Of a stretch of 64,000 bases of DNA, positions 24,808 through 34,004 are shown piece after piece; the stretch's first letter is position 1, and each line of letters starts with the position of its first letter. The notes below the pieces were generated by a model, which saw only the letters and a program-made list of their open reading frames with translations, was not told where the DNA came from and ran no database searches. A program made the position numbers and the translations under genes. The stretch is from the NCBI GenBank assembly GCA_965209015.1, contig OZ242367.1, positions 1,302,001 through 1,366,000 of the forward strand, read 5' to 3'. The stretch is from Bin80 sp965209015. GTDB taxonomy: Bacteria > Bacteroidota > Rhodothermia > Rhodothermales > Bin80.

Positions 24808-25904
24808 ACTAATGCTACACGTTTGAGATAAGCATCTCGTGTAACCTGGATGTCTTCAAGGTACATTGGCAATTCGTCTGGTAGCAGTGCCTGAGGACCG
24901 TCCACCAATGCCTTGGATGGTTTTGGGTGAAAATCTACGAGTACCATATTCGCCCCAGCAATGATGCCCTGAGCCGTTGCATGCATTACATCCATTAATC
25001 CATCTGGACTTCGATGTCGAGTACCTACCGAGTGGGACGGATCAATGCAAACAGGCATTCGAGTCAGGCGATGAACAACAGGTACATGGGAGAAGTCAAC
25101 AAAATTTCGATGAGGATCTCCAAGATTCGTTTTCATTCCACGAAGTGCAAATATTACGCGCCGATTCCCTTCACTTGCCAAATACTCCGCTGCGTTCAAG
25201 GATTCATTTAGGGTAATTCCAAACCCCCTCTTGATCAGGACAGGATAATCATCTTGGCGACCAGCACACTTGAGCAGTTCGAAGTTCTGAGTATTGCGAG
25301 TCCCAATTTGTAACATCACCCCAGTAGGATGACCTGCTGCTTCTAGTGCTTCGTTAATCTCTTCAATATGAGACTCATGAGTAACCTCCATAGAGATAAC
25401 TCGGATGTCATATTTTCCTGCCAATTCAAAGACATAGGGGAGACATTCTTTCCCATGCCCCTGAAAAGAATACGGGCTTGTCCGTGGTTTATAAGCGCCC
25501 ATGCGAGTACAGACTAATTCATTCTCTTTCAGTGTCTGCAGCATGAGTTCTACATGCTCAGGAGTATCTACTGCGCATAGTCCAGCAAAAATGTGAAGAC
25601 TCTTCTGATCGAATGTAATCCCATTATATTCAAACTGATGCGGGAAGTCTTCTTGGCCATGCCGTCCAAGTACGCGGTAGGCTTCCTGAACACGAACCAC
25701 CCGCTCCACACATGGCAGGCTTTTCATAAATGTGTCCGAGAGAGATTTTGTATCTCCCAAAAGGTAGATCTCGGTCAAGAGTTGGCCCGCTCCCTGAATA
25801 TGACGAACTTGATAGGTGATATTGACGAGAGAGTCAAGGTAGCGTAACAGGAGTTTATATTCGGGAGACTCCTGATCCGTATCAGATTTTAGTATGAGGA
25901 TCAC
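24783..25904 (-). CDS. DAHP-synthase family protein, type I-beta-like, divergent
   Basis: 373 residues with the layout of type I-beta DAHP synthases: an N-terminal ferredoxin-like regulatory domain (about 1-80, MILILKSDTD to VRVQEAYRVLG) and a barrel. Family DAHP synthases condense PEP and erythrose 4-phosphate as the first shikimate step. Conserved pieces are YKPRTSPYSFQG (138-149), a PSH with His291, and DGPQALLP with Asp335. However, motifs differ from the norm: AGLCAVDT (108-114) where AGPCSVE is usual, GTRNTQNFELL, ALRGMKT where CERGIRT is usual, and Asp324 at the position of the metal-binding Glu. Cys110 is kept. It may be a true but divergent DAHP synthase or an enzyme with another substrate. 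Follows nagB by 21 bases. Confidence 0.8.
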   Translation of the reverse strand: MILILKSDTDQESPEYKLLLRYLDSLVNITYQVRHIQGAGQLLTEIYLLGDTKSLSDTFMKSLPCVERVVRVQEAYRVLGRHGQEDFPHQFEYNGITFDQKSLHIFAGLCAVDTPEHVELMLQTLKENELVCTRMGAYKPRTSPYSFQGHGKECLPYVFELAGKYDIRVISMEVTHESHIEEINEALEAAGHPTGVMLQIGTRNTQNFELLKCAGRQDDYPVLIKRGFGITLNESLNAAEYLASEGNRRVIFALRGMKTNLGDPHRNFVDFSHVPVVHRLTRMPVCIDPSHSVGTRHRSPDGLMDVMHATAQGIIAGANMVLVDFHPKPSKALVDGPQALLPDELPMYLEDIQVTRDAYLKRVALVQSDSQAA

Positions 25905-25925
25905 AGTAACAGTAGAAGTATATGG

Positions 25926-26645
25926 TTATTGAGTTTTGAGGCTAGAAGCTGCCGCTTCGTCCAATAAAATCGTTACATCGGAATGCGACTGGAGGCAGCT
26001 ACCTGGGACTTCCTCGGTTTGGGGTGATTCTAAGCAGAGAGCAACAGCTTCTGATTTACCAGAGCCAGAGGCTAATAGTAAAATTTTGCGTGCTTCCATA
26101 ATCGTTTTGATTCCCATCGTCACGGCTTGACGAGGCACATCTTCTGAGTGGTTGAAAAAACGAGCATTATCCCGAATTGTTGAAGGTGCAAGATTAACAA
26201 TTCGTGTGCGGGAGTCAAATGCCGAACCAGGTTCATTAAACCCAATATGGCCGTTTGCTCCTAAACCAAGAATCTGCAGATCAATGCCTCCAATGGTTTG
26301 AATAAGTTGATCAAACTTAGCCGGATTTGAATCAGCGCCTGGGAAATGAACCGAACTTGGTCGTACATTGACATGTCCAAATAGGTGGTGCTGCATAAAG
26401 GCTGAATAGGACTGTTCATGATTTGCGGGCAGGCCGATGTATTCATCCAGATTAACCGTGGTCATTTCACCAAAGGTGATTTCTCCACGCTTGTAGCGGT
26501 CCACGAGTAATTCGTAAAGCCTCTCTGGAGTACTTCCGGTAGCAAACCCAAATACGCCATTAGGTATTTTAGTAATGGCATCTGAGAGAATATTGGCTGC
26601 GCGTACGCTAACCCCTTCATGGTCTGTGAAGATCTCAATTCTCAT
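25926..26645 (-). CDS. nagB: Glucosamine-6-phosphate deaminase
   Basis: 239 residues, the size of the short, non-allosteric Bacillus-type enzymes rather than the 266-residue E. coli one. It converts glucosamine 6-phosphate to fructose 6-phosphate and ammonia, linking amino-sugar breakdown to glycolysis. Motifs: FATGSTPERLYELL (phosphate loop), VNLDEYIGL with the catalytic Asp, and LGLGANGHIGFNEPGSAF with the catalytic His and Glu; NGH instead of DGH is as in Bacillus NagB. No nagA or transporter is in sight. The DAHP-synthase-like gene follows closely and accD is 210 bases upstream. Confidence 0.94.
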   Translation of the reverse strand: MRIEIFTDHEGVSVRAANILSDAITKIPNGVFGFATGSTPERLYELLVDRYKRGEITFGEMTTVNLDEYIGLPANHEQSYSAFMQHHLFGHVNVRPSSVHFPGADSNPAKFDQLIQTIGGIDLQILGLGANGHIGFNEPGSAFDSRTRIVNLAPSTIRDNARFFNHSEDVPRQAVTMGIKTIMEARKILLLASGSGKSEAVALCLESPQTEEVPGSCLQSHSDVTILLDEAAASSLKTQ

Positions 26646-26855
26646 TCGTGCGATTTTATGTGTTCATGAATGAATGGATCAGCTAGGTCGGTTAGGGAAG
26701 ACGACTCTACCATCTCTGTCAACTAGTTCATCGGTTAGAATGCTCACGCGGGAGTTGTACGTGACCGCGATATCCGTTGTAGAACTTAAACGGTTCATTC
26801 ATGAGATTTCTCAATACAAAATTCAGTTCGTGACTTGCAGCACGGGCGCCCCATT

Positions 26856-27710
26856 CTATGACTCTTCTTCACACAGGAGGTTTAGAAGATGAATAACGCT
26901 GTTCCGAAGCTCTCTGCGATCAACAACCATATCCACGAACCCATGATCTTTTAGAAACTCGGAGCTTTGGAATCCTTTCGGGAGATCTTGTCCAATTGTT
27001 TCACGGATGACCCGAGGACCAGCGAAACCAATGAGTGCTCCCGGTTCTGCTATATTGATGTCTCCTAACATTGCAAAGGAGGCGGTGACTCCACCTGTCG
27101 TCGGGTTAGTCAACACTGAGATATAGGGGATTCCTTTTTCATGAAGCCGTGCGAGGTGTGCACTAGTTTTAGCCATCTGCATGAGACTGAGAGCACCTTC
27201 CATCATCCGAGCGCCACCGCTTTGTGCGATGACAATCACGGGAATCTCGTGATCAATACCTCTGCGGATCGCCCGGGCAATCACTTCGCCGACCACAGAC
27301 CCCATAGATCCACCGATAAAACTGAAGTCCATCACAGCCATGGACACTTCATGGCGTTCCATCTTCCCGACAGCGGCTTGCACTGCATCAGGTAGACCAG
27401 TTTTTTTGCGGGCACTTTGAAGCCGATCAGAGTAGTTCTTTCGATCCGTGAATTCCAATGGATCAATCGCAGTAACCTCCTGATCTTGAAGTTGATAGGA
27501 TCCCTCGTCCAGCAATAATGCAAAATATTTTTCGGAACCTAGGCGACTATGGTAGTCACATTTTGGACAAACATCTACGTTCGTATCTAACTCCCTCACA
27601 TGATTAATCGCCTTACAACCAGAACATTTTTGCCACTGGCCGGCGGGCATTTCATGTTGACCACTCCGACTAGTAAGAATCCCCTTTTTTGTTCTTTTGA
27701 ACCAAGTCAT
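26856..27710 (-). CDS. accD: Acetyl-CoA carboxylase carboxyltransferase subunit beta
   Basis: 284 residues. With AccA it transfers the carboxyl group from biotin to acetyl-CoA to give malonyl-CoA. The N-terminal zinc ribbon is complete (Cys29, Cys32, Cys48, Cys51: QKCSGCKAI and DVCPKCDYH). The carboxyltransferase domain shows MDFSFIGGSMGSVVGE, VIAQSGGARMMEGALSLMQMAK, SVLTNPTTGGVTASFAMLGD and IGFAGPRVIRETIGQDLPKGFQ, ending in the FLKDHGFVDMVV strand. accA is not nearby. The 200 bases between it and nagB hold no gene that I can support. Confidence 0.97.
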   Translation of the reverse strand: MTWFKRTKKGILTSRSGQHEMPAGQWQKCSGCKAINHVRELDTNVDVCPKCDYHSRLGSEKYFALLLDEGSYQLQDQEVTAIDPLEFTDRKNYSDRLQSARKKTGLPDAVQAAVGKMERHEVSMAVMDFSFIGGSMGSVVGEVIARAIRRGIDHEIPVIVIAQSGGARMMEGALSLMQMAKTSAHLARLHEKGIPYISVLTNPTTGGVTASFAMLGDINIAEPGALIGFAGPRVIRETIGQDLPKGFQSSEFLKDHGFVDMVVDRRELRNSVIHLLNLLCEEES

Positions 27711-27857
27711 TGTCTAGATGTACAGCGAACGTACTTAAACGATTTTGAATGAAGGTGTTCTCAGTGGGCAAAATTGAGACAAAAAGCAGATAGATTCTTC
27801 TTCTCGCTGTATATTTCGGCGCAAACTAACTTGTAAAGATAAAAAGATTAAGAGACA

Positions 27858-29981
27858 ATGAAAGTTTATAGTCCTGATCGGATCCGAAATATTGTTTTGG
27901 TTGGTCATCAAGGCAGTGGAAAAACCTCTCTGGGGGAGTCATTGCTTTTTGTGAGCAAAAAAATTCATCGCCTCGGTACAGTTACAGAGGGATCTACGGT
28001 CAGTGACTATCAGCCAAGCGAGAAAGAGCGACAAATGTCCATCTTTTCATCTTTGCTTCATGCGGAGTGGGACGAGCATAAGATCAATATCATTGATACC
28101 CCTGGATATCCAGATTTTGTAGGCGAGGTGGTGTCTGCTATTCGTGTAGCAGATACATCTCTTTTTGTGATGAACGCTCAAGAGGGGGTTGAGGTTGGTG
28201 CAGAGCTTGCTTGGAGTGCTGCTTCCGAGAGTCAGAAGCCAGTAATGTTTGTCATTAACCAGATTGATCGTCCTCAGGCCGATGTTGAATCCACCATTGC
28301 ACAGATGCGAGAGCGCTTTGGCTCTGGATTAACCATCGTACAATTTCCAGGCGCCACTCCCAATGATCTGATAGATGTTTTGGTGATGAAACAGGTTAGC
28401 TTTAAACCCGGCTCACAGGATCCACCGACATTTACTGAAATCCCAGAAAAGTTTCGCGAACGCGCAGATGAACTTCACAATGCGTTGGTTGAGGATATTG
28501 CCGTAAGTGATGAAAAATTAATGGAGAAATATCTGGAAACCGAACGACTCTCGGAGCATGAGATGCGAGAAGGACTCCGAGATGCAATGTTGGCGCGGTC
28601 GCTTTATCCAGTATTTTGCACCATAGCAGCGACAAATGTGGGGGCCGCTCGCCTCATGAGTTTTATCAATAATGTCGTGCCATCTCCGCTGGAAGTTGCT
28701 CCACTTCCGTTAGCAGAGGGAGATTTGATCAAGCCGAGTGTTGATGGGAGTCCCGTTGTATTCATCTACCGAACAATGGCAGAACATCATGTCGGGGATT
28801 ATTCATTTTTTCGCGTATGCAATGGTTCAATTGAGTCAGGAATGGACTTAGAAAATGCCCAGTCCGGTACGATTGAGCGGTTGGGGCAACTGTATGCACT
28901 CTGCGGGCGAGATCGTGAAACGGTTGCGACGATGAATGCAGGAGACTTGGGAGCTCTGGTCAAGTTAAGGGATACGCACACCAACAACACGCTTCGTAGG
29001 AAAGGAGAGAAGGTCATTGTAGCTCCGATTCCTTTTCCAGAGCCGCGATACCGTGAAGCAATTCACGCAAAGACCGAGGGAGAAGAGGATAAGCTGGCGC
29101 AGGGATTACATCAAATCACATCGGAAGACCCGTCTCTCGTCGTGGTTCATGAACCAGACTTGAGTCAGATCACGTTGGGGGGGCAGGGAGCAATGCACCT
29201 CAAGGTCGCTCAGTATCGTCTAAAATCCAAGGTAAATGTTGAGGTTGAATACTCTCGCCCGCGTGTAGCTTATCGCGAAACGGTTACCACCGAGGCCCGT
29301 GATTCCTATCGGCACAAGAAACAGACCGGGGGGGCAGGGCAGTTTGCAGATATTTCTGTTTTAATTGAACCACTTGAAGGCGAATTCCAAAAGCGACCCG
29401 ACATTAATGTCCGAAATGTCGTACAGGCTGAAACTGCGTGGGGCTCAACTATTGAGTTTATTGATGCCATTGTTGGGGGCGTGATTGATATGCGGCGCTT
29501 CTTTGGTGCTATTCAAAAAGGTGTTCTTGAAGCAATGCAAAAAGGACCAGTGGCTGGATATCCAGTTGGAAATGTTCGGTTTGTGATTTTTGATGGTGGA
29601 ATGCACTCCGTTGATTCAAATGAGAATGCTTTCAGAACCGCGGCTCGAATGGTTTTTCGTGAATCGTTCCGTAAGGCGAAGCCTGTGATCTTGGAGCCGA
29701 TTCACGATGTTGAGGTCACTGTTCCAGATACATACACAGGGGATGTGATGGGGGACTTGAATGGACGTCGGGCGACCATCAGGGGAATGGAGGCTGAGGG
29801 GAAGATGCAGAAAATTCTTGTTCAGGTTCCAGAGGCAGAGCTGTATCAGTACTCCACCCGCGTTCGTTCCATGACGCAGGGACGGGGAATCCACAGCGCC
29901 CGATTTAGCCACTACCAAGCGATGCCCAGAAGTGTGCAGGACGATGTTGTATCCGCTGCGGCCAAAGCTCAACAGGAATAA
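27858..29981 (+). CDS. EF-G-like translational GTPase (second-copy EF-G type)
   Basis: 707 residues with the five-domain layout of elongation factor G. The GTPase domain has P-loop GHQGSGKT (16-23), DTPGYPDF, and NQID (134-137) in place of the usual NKxD, the base-specificity motif. Later domains show QTGGAGQFADISV and VIDMRRFFGAIQKGVLEAMQKGPVAGYPV (domain IV) and GDVMGDLNGRRATIRGMEAEG (domain V). The low similarity of the switch regions and the absence of rpsL/rpsG/tuf around it suggest that this is a paralogue like EF-G2 rather than the main factor. Possible roles are ribosome recycling or translation under stress; not determinable from sequence. Confidence 0.88.
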   Translation: MKVYSPDRIRNIVLVGHQGSGKTSLGESLLFVSKKIHRLGTVTEGSTVSDYQPSEKERQMSIFSSLLHAEWDEHKINIIDTPGYPDFVGEVVSAIRVADTSLFVMNAQEGVEVGAELAWSAASESQKPVMFVINQIDRPQADVESTIAQMRERFGSGLTIVQFPGATPNDLIDVLVMKQVSFKPGSQDPPTFTEIPEKFRERADELHNALVEDIAVSDEKLMEKYLETERLSEHEMREGLRDAMLARSLYPVFCTIAATNVGAARLMSFINNVVPSPLEVAPLPLAEGDLIKPSVDGSPVVFIYRTMAEHHVGDYSFFRVCNGSIESGMDLENAQSGTIERLGQLYALCGRDRETVATMNAGDLGALVKLRDTHTNNTLRRKGEKVIVAPIPFPEPRYREAIHAKTEGEEDKLAQGLHQITSEDPSLVVVHEPDLSQITLGGQGAMHLKVAQYRLKSKVNVEVEYSRPRVAYRETVTTEARDSYRHKKQTGGAGQFADISVLIEPLEGEFQKRPDINVRNVVQAETAWGSTIEFIDAIVGGVIDMRRFFGAIQKGVLEAMQKGPVAGYPVGNVRFVIFDGGMHSVDSNENAFRTAARMVFRESFRKAKPVILEPIHDVEVTVPDTYTGDVMGDLNGRRATIRGMEAEGKMQKILVQVPEAELYQYSTRVRSMTQGRGIHSARFSHYQAMPRSVQDDVVSAAAKAQQE

Positions 29982-30007
29982 ATATTTAGTTACGGATCTA
30001 CCTGCTC

Positions 30008-30958
30008 CTAATTGGTTGGTGAATTATCTCTTCCACCAATGGAGCGGTTGCTTTTTGTAAAGGCCTTGAACAGTTCTTCGGATGTTTCCAGTATCCACTT
30101 GTAATATTCATCTTGGCGATTCTCATCATGAGGATTACCTTCATATGTGCAAGAAATCAGAAAGGCCTTCTTATCCTTAAGAGGGAGCCATTCTATATCA
30201 GTTTTGACTATTTCTTGAAAGACGCTTTTTCTTTCAAAAAGGTGTTCATACAAATCTTTGTTACTGGAAATATATATCGCCACTTGAATAAAGCCTTTCA
30301 CTGAGTTCAAACTTAAGCGAAGGTGTGCTTCTCTGCTTCCGATGGAAACATCATACCAGGCACGTGGCCACGGTTTTCGACTAACTGTGAGGCCTATTTT
30401 TGAGTTTGATGCATACTCTTTCAGACCCTCCCAAAAGCTCAAGTGAGCCAGTTTTGTCTCGCTAAGAATAACTTTGATCCATGAGTTCGGTTGGACAACT
30501 ACATTAAATTTGGGGGCAGGCTTAGAGTCTCCAATCTTATAGGCTTCAATTCTTACAAGAAAAAAAGATATTTCATCGTCCATATGATCATTGAACCACT
30601 CAATTGCCCTCTGATGCTCATCGGTAATATCCCCAACGATCCATACGATGATGCTTGCATCAAAACTGGAAGCGTAGGTTAGGAGCTTTCCAAGATGGTC
30701 ATGATTCGTTTGGCCCAATTGATTTTCAACAATAATTTTCTTTTCAGTCTGACTTTCCTCCGCGGTAATATCTACAAAGTATCGTCCCGCGCCTTGCTCA
30801 GTCTTTATATTTTCGGCGGTCACCCCTATTTCTTCAAATAGGAGATCAATATTCGCGGCTAGCCAGGGAGTAAAATTGCGGTCTTCATACTTCCAGATTT
30901 CTCGGAGAGATACACTTTTGAGAGTTTCCAAGTCAATGGCTGTTGTTGGTTCGTTCAT
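30008..30958 (-). CDS. DUF4268 protein with nuclease-like N-terminal domain
   Basis: 316 residues. Residues about 35-150 resemble a PD-(D/E)XK nuclease-like fold: FVDITAEESQTEKKIIVENQLGQTNHDHLGKLLTYA, with the catalytic Lys of the motif replaced by Gln (ENQ), then ASIIVWIVGDITDEHQRAIEWFN. The C-terminal part, about 165-310, is the DUF4268 region (FWEGLKEYA...RPWPRAWYDVSIGSREAHL, ending YYKWILETSEELFKAF). Such proteins are found scattered in accessory DNA and are suspected to be involved in defence or DNA modification, but no function is proven. It stands alone with a 400-base gap on one side. No signal peptide. Confidence 0.8.
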   Translation of the reverse strand: MNEPTTAIDLETLKSVSLREIWKYEDRNFTPWLAANIDLLFEEIGVTAENIKTEQGAGRYFVDITAEESQTEKKIIVENQLGQTNHDHLGKLLTYASSFDASIIVWIVGDITDEHQRAIEWFNDHMDDEISFFLVRIEAYKIGDSKPAPKFNVVVQPNSWIKVILSETKLAHLSFWEGLKEYASNSKIGLTVSRKPWPRAWYDVSIGSREAHLRLSLNSVKGFIQVAIYISSNKDLYEHLFERKSVFQEIVKTDIEWLPLKDKKAFLISCTYEGNPHDENRQDEYYKWILETSEELFKAFTKSNRSIGGRDNSPTN

Positions 30959-31365
30959 TTTATACGTTAGTCATGAGTTGAGTTACGGGTACAAGATAGA
31001 ATTACTAAACATGAGTCCCTGATTCATATGACAAGTTAAATAGATTCTCAAAGATAACAATCCACGTTTCAACTCTGGAAATATTTGTATTGTCATGAGT
31101 AGATGGAATTATGGTCCTGGCATATAACCAATTCGGTACGATATCATAGTGATCAAGTCTAAGTGTCCAGCAATAGATCGGTGAGGGATTCAACAGCTTT
31201 CAGGGAATGATCCAAGACGAAGTCTCAAATTGTCAGGATTGAAGGGTTAATCATCAAAGGTGGGTAGAAATGAAATGAGGACCGGGTTCCTCCCAAAATC
31301 AATTAGTAAAGAACCCGATCAGAGCAGCAAAAAAATCAAGTCGGGTCGAGGTTGATGCAGAAAGT
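30959..31365. other. Intergenic region with one hairpin
   Basis: About 400 bases without a gene that I can support. The one structure is CGGGTTC (31283-31289) pairing with GAACCCG (31311-31317), a 7-base-pair stem with a 21-base loop, about 50 bases past the stop of the reverse-strand RicT gene. No T tract follows in either direction. Confidence 0.35.
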
Positions 31366-32361
31366 TTATTTTGATTTCTTTGACTTTGGCCCCGACTTTT
31401 TTCCTCGGCTCTGTGGAGACTTTTTCGTGAGTGGTATGATTTGTTCAAGTTCAAATTCTTCAATCAAATTTCCAGCCAGTTTAACTCGAACCGTACGAGA
31501 GAAAATATTCATACTTAAGACATGTCCTTGGCCATTGTCCGTATCTACTCTGGTATTCTTGGGAGGAAACTCTTCCAGAATCTTCATGTACTGTTCCAAC
31601 TCATAATTCAGACAGCACTTGAGCCGACCACAGCGTCCCATCATTCGTTCATTTGAGAGAGGAAAATGCATTTTTTTTGCAGCTGAGGCAGATACGGGGG
31701 GGATCTGACGCATCCAAGAAGAACAGCAAAGCTCCCTGCCACACACACCAAGTCCTCCAATTCGAGCGGCTTCCTCTCTAAGACTCAAGCGAAGAAACTC
31801 AACGCGCGTCGAAAACCGTCGACAAAGTTCACTGATCACCGAACGCAGGGAAACCTTTTTCTGGGAAGTATAGAAAATGGACAGCCGTTTCCGATCAAAC
31901 TGCCATTCTGCATCTACCAGTTTGACAGGCATCTTCTGCCGTCTAATTGCAGTTTTTGCAGCGAGTAATGCCTCCTTTTCTGCTTCTCGATTCTTCTGTT
32001 GGATGCTCCGATCGTTGGATGAAGCCAAACGAACGACTTGATCGTAGTTCGGGTGGCTTCGTGCACGGATATGTACAAGTTCACCGGTTAGCACCACCTG
32101 ACCATAGTCCAGCCCTCGCTGCGCAGAAACGATAATATCGTCACCTGCAGAGACGGGAATGTTTCGTTTATTCTGGTAAACCTTCCTACGTCTTCCTTTG
32201 AAGGCAACCTCAACCAAATCACAGTGATCCCGACCTTCAACCTTGGAAGACTCGGGAAGCCAATCAAAAATCTGAACGGATGGGCAACTATCACTACAAC
32301 CGCCATAACCACTAAGGGAACTCCCACTGCAGCCACAGGCACCGTTTGTGCCACAAGACAT
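31366..32361 (-). CDS. PSP1 domain protein, RicT/YaaT-like
   Basis: 331 residues. The N-terminus is Cys/Gly-rich (MSCGTNGACGCSGSS and GGCSDSCPS), as seen in Bacteroidota members. The PSP1 domain (about 60-230) includes DLVEVAFKGRRRKVY and ends with two Cys pairs in GLGVCGRELCCSSW and GRCGRLKCCLNYELEQY. The C-terminus is a basic tail (KKSPQSRGKKSGPK). In Bacillus, RicT with RicA and RicF forms an Fe-S complex affecting RNase Y-dependent mRNA maturation; the role in this phylum is not established. It lies upstream of nothing but downstream of holB on the same strand, a frequent pairing (holB-yaaT). Confidence 0.88.
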   Translation of the reverse strand: MSCGTNGACGCSGSSLSGYGGCSDSCPSVQIFDWLPESSKVEGRDHCDLVEVAFKGRRRKVYQNKRNIPVSAGDDIIVSAQRGLDYGQVVLTGELVHIRARSHPNYDQVVRLASSNDRSIQQKNREAEKEALLAAKTAIRRQKMPVKLVDAEWQFDRKRLSIFYTSQKKVSLRSVISELCRRFSTRVEFLRLSLREEAARIGGLGVCGRELCCSSWMRQIPPVSASAAKKMHFPLSNERMMGRCGRLKCCLNYELEQYMKILEEFPPKNTRVDTDNGQGHVLSMNIFSRTVRVKLAGNLIEEFELEQIIPLTKKSPQSRGKKSGPKSKKSK

Positions 32362-32517
32362 AATGAATCAATGATTAATTTAGAAAGCGTTTTCAATGAA
32401 AGATGAATTACGCGGTGAGCCCAATAACGTTCAAGGAGCCAATCAGTGGTCCCCAAGATATCCGTGAACTACAAAGCCCCGACTGTGGGCAGAGCGAATA
32501 GATCAAAAGTAAAGGTT

Positions 32518-33771
32518 TCAGCTTGTCTTGAAGCTTGCGAGTGGCTTGAATAACTTGCCGCTGTGTGTGGTTCGCCGAGCTTTCCCCAAGCTATCAAAGA
32601 TTGTGATCGGAATCGGCGTGGAAATATAATCGGCGGTTCGCATAGCTTCACCTAATCGCATGGAAAGATTGATCAATAGTAAGTTGGTATTCACATTTGA
32701 TTCTGTTAGGAGTAGTGCCTCTTCAATAAGTCGAGACATTGCATCCAAGTCGGCATTTTGAAGGTTCTTGCTGAACTTTGAGATTTCTACGATTTGATCA
32801 TGATTTGTGATGGCCGCTTCTTCTCCAATCTCCCGGTATAATGCAACGTCACGGATCCAGCTCAGAAGTAGCCTGAGCAAATTTCTGATTCCATCCCGAC
32901 TGGACTGGTTCACCTCTGCGATCAGATCTGTCTGCTGTACAATTTTTCCCAAAAACGCAAGACGAAGAAAAGAAATCACTCGTTCACGGTCACGCCGCAG
33001 TTCTTCGTTCCGAATCAGCTCCAGTGCACGCATATAGGAGCCCTGAGACATATTGGCTGCAACATTTGCAAGATCTTCGTCAACATCCGTACGATCAAGT
33101 AATGCCCGCACGATGGTGTCAGGAGATAAACTTTCAAATGCTACATGTTGGCAGCGTGATGTGATCGTAGGCAGGAGAGCATTCTTCCTGCAGGTAGTTA
33201 GGATAAATATGGTACCAGAATTAGGTTCTTCAAGAACTTTCAAAAATGCATTTGCTGCACGTTCACGAATCACATCTACATCCGTAATGATGGCAATACG
33301 ATACTTCCCCTGTGAGGGGCGCATCATAATTTTTTCACGCAACTGTAAGTTGATTCGATCAACTGAATAGAGCGCTTGCTTAAATCGTTTCGATTCGGTT
33401 TTCTGCGATCCAAGGGTGGGAGCACGGACGAAGTCTACCGCAGCGTAGGGTTCTTCGGCTAGTAGGGCGATGCGATCGGAAACTTCGTGTGGCTTTGCAT
33501 CGCTTGGTTCGGGGATCAGAATTTCTATATCTGGATGCTGCAGCCGAATCGCACGCTTACAAGATGGACAGGGTGGATCATCAGAGCAGCCTTCACATTG
33601 TAAGGCACGGGCAAATGCTAATGCAACCGCACGTTTCCCGGCGCCCTCAATCCCATGAAACAGATATGCATGAGCAATATGACCAGACTCGAGCGAGCGC
33701 TTCAAGAGCTCAACTACATTTGCTTGTCCAATAACATGATCCCAATACGGACTGGAAGAAGTATTCGGCAT
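32518..33771 (-). CDS. holB: DNA polymerase III delta' subunit
   Basis: 417 residues from the ATG at 33771 (MPNTSSSPYWDHVIGQ); the frame runs on to 33816 but the region next to the divergent tRNA is unlikely to be coding. Part of the clamp loader. AAA+ features: Walker A-like FHGIEGAGKRAVALAFARAL, zinc module CEGCSDDPPCPSCKRAI, DVDVIRERAANAFLKVLEEP, and the sensor TTCRKNALLPTITSRCQHVAF. The C-terminal collar is helical. The next gene on the same strand is ricT, 156 bases away. Confidence 0.9.
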   Translation of the reverse strand: MPNTSSSPYWDHVIGQANVVELLKRSLESGHIAHAYLFHGIEGAGKRAVALAFARALQCEGCSDDPPCPSCKRAIRLQHPDIEILIPEPSDAKPHEVSDRIALLAEEPYAAVDFVRAPTLGSQKTESKRFKQALYSVDRINLQLREKIMMRPSQGKYRIAIITDVDVIRERAANAFLKVLEEPNSGTIFILTTCRKNALLPTITSRCQHVAFESLSPDTIVRALLDRTDVDEDLANVAANMSQGSYMRALELIRNEELRRDRERVISFLRLAFLGKIVQQTDLIAEVNQSSRDGIRNLLRLLLSWIRDVALYREIGEEAAITNHDQIVEISKFSKNLQNADLDAMSRLIEEALLLTESNVNTNLLLINLSMRLGEAMRTADYISTPIPITIFDSLGKARRTTHSGKLFKPLASFKTS

Positions 33772-33825
33772 CTTTATTTTGGGCATTGCAACCTGTTTTG
33801 GATTATCCCCGTTCAAGGAATTTCT

Positions 33826-33899
33826 GGCGTGGTGGCTCAGTTGGTTAGAGCGTGCGACTCATAATCGCAAGGTCGAGAGTTCGAGTCTCTCCCACGCCA
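33826..33899 (+). tRNA. tRNA with CAT anticodon (elongator Met, or Ile2)
   Basis: A 74-base cloverleaf folds cleanly: acceptor GGCGTGG with CCACGCC, D stem GCTC/GAGC with loop AGTTGGTTA, anticodon stem TGCGA/TCGCA around loop CTCATAA, T stem GAGAG/CTCTC with loop TTCGAGT, discriminator A. CCA is not encoded. G1-C72 pairing excludes initiator tRNA. CAT can be elongator Met or, after lysidine modification, Ile; sequence alone does not decide. It is divergent from holB. Confidence 0.93.
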
Positions 33900-34004
33900 C
33901 TCCTACAATTGATCCATTTGATCACCCGAAGGGAACCGTTCGCTCCACCTCCATACAAAACCGCCGCAACGGTTATCTCCGAAGAGATCATGATCTCAGT
34001 CATC

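Noticed and set aside
26656..26855. Small gene between nagB and accD
   Set aside because: The open frame crosses into accD in antisense and has no protein-like features.
31283..31317. Intrinsic terminator of ricT
   Set aside because: Stem of only 7 pairs with a long loop and no T tract on either strand.
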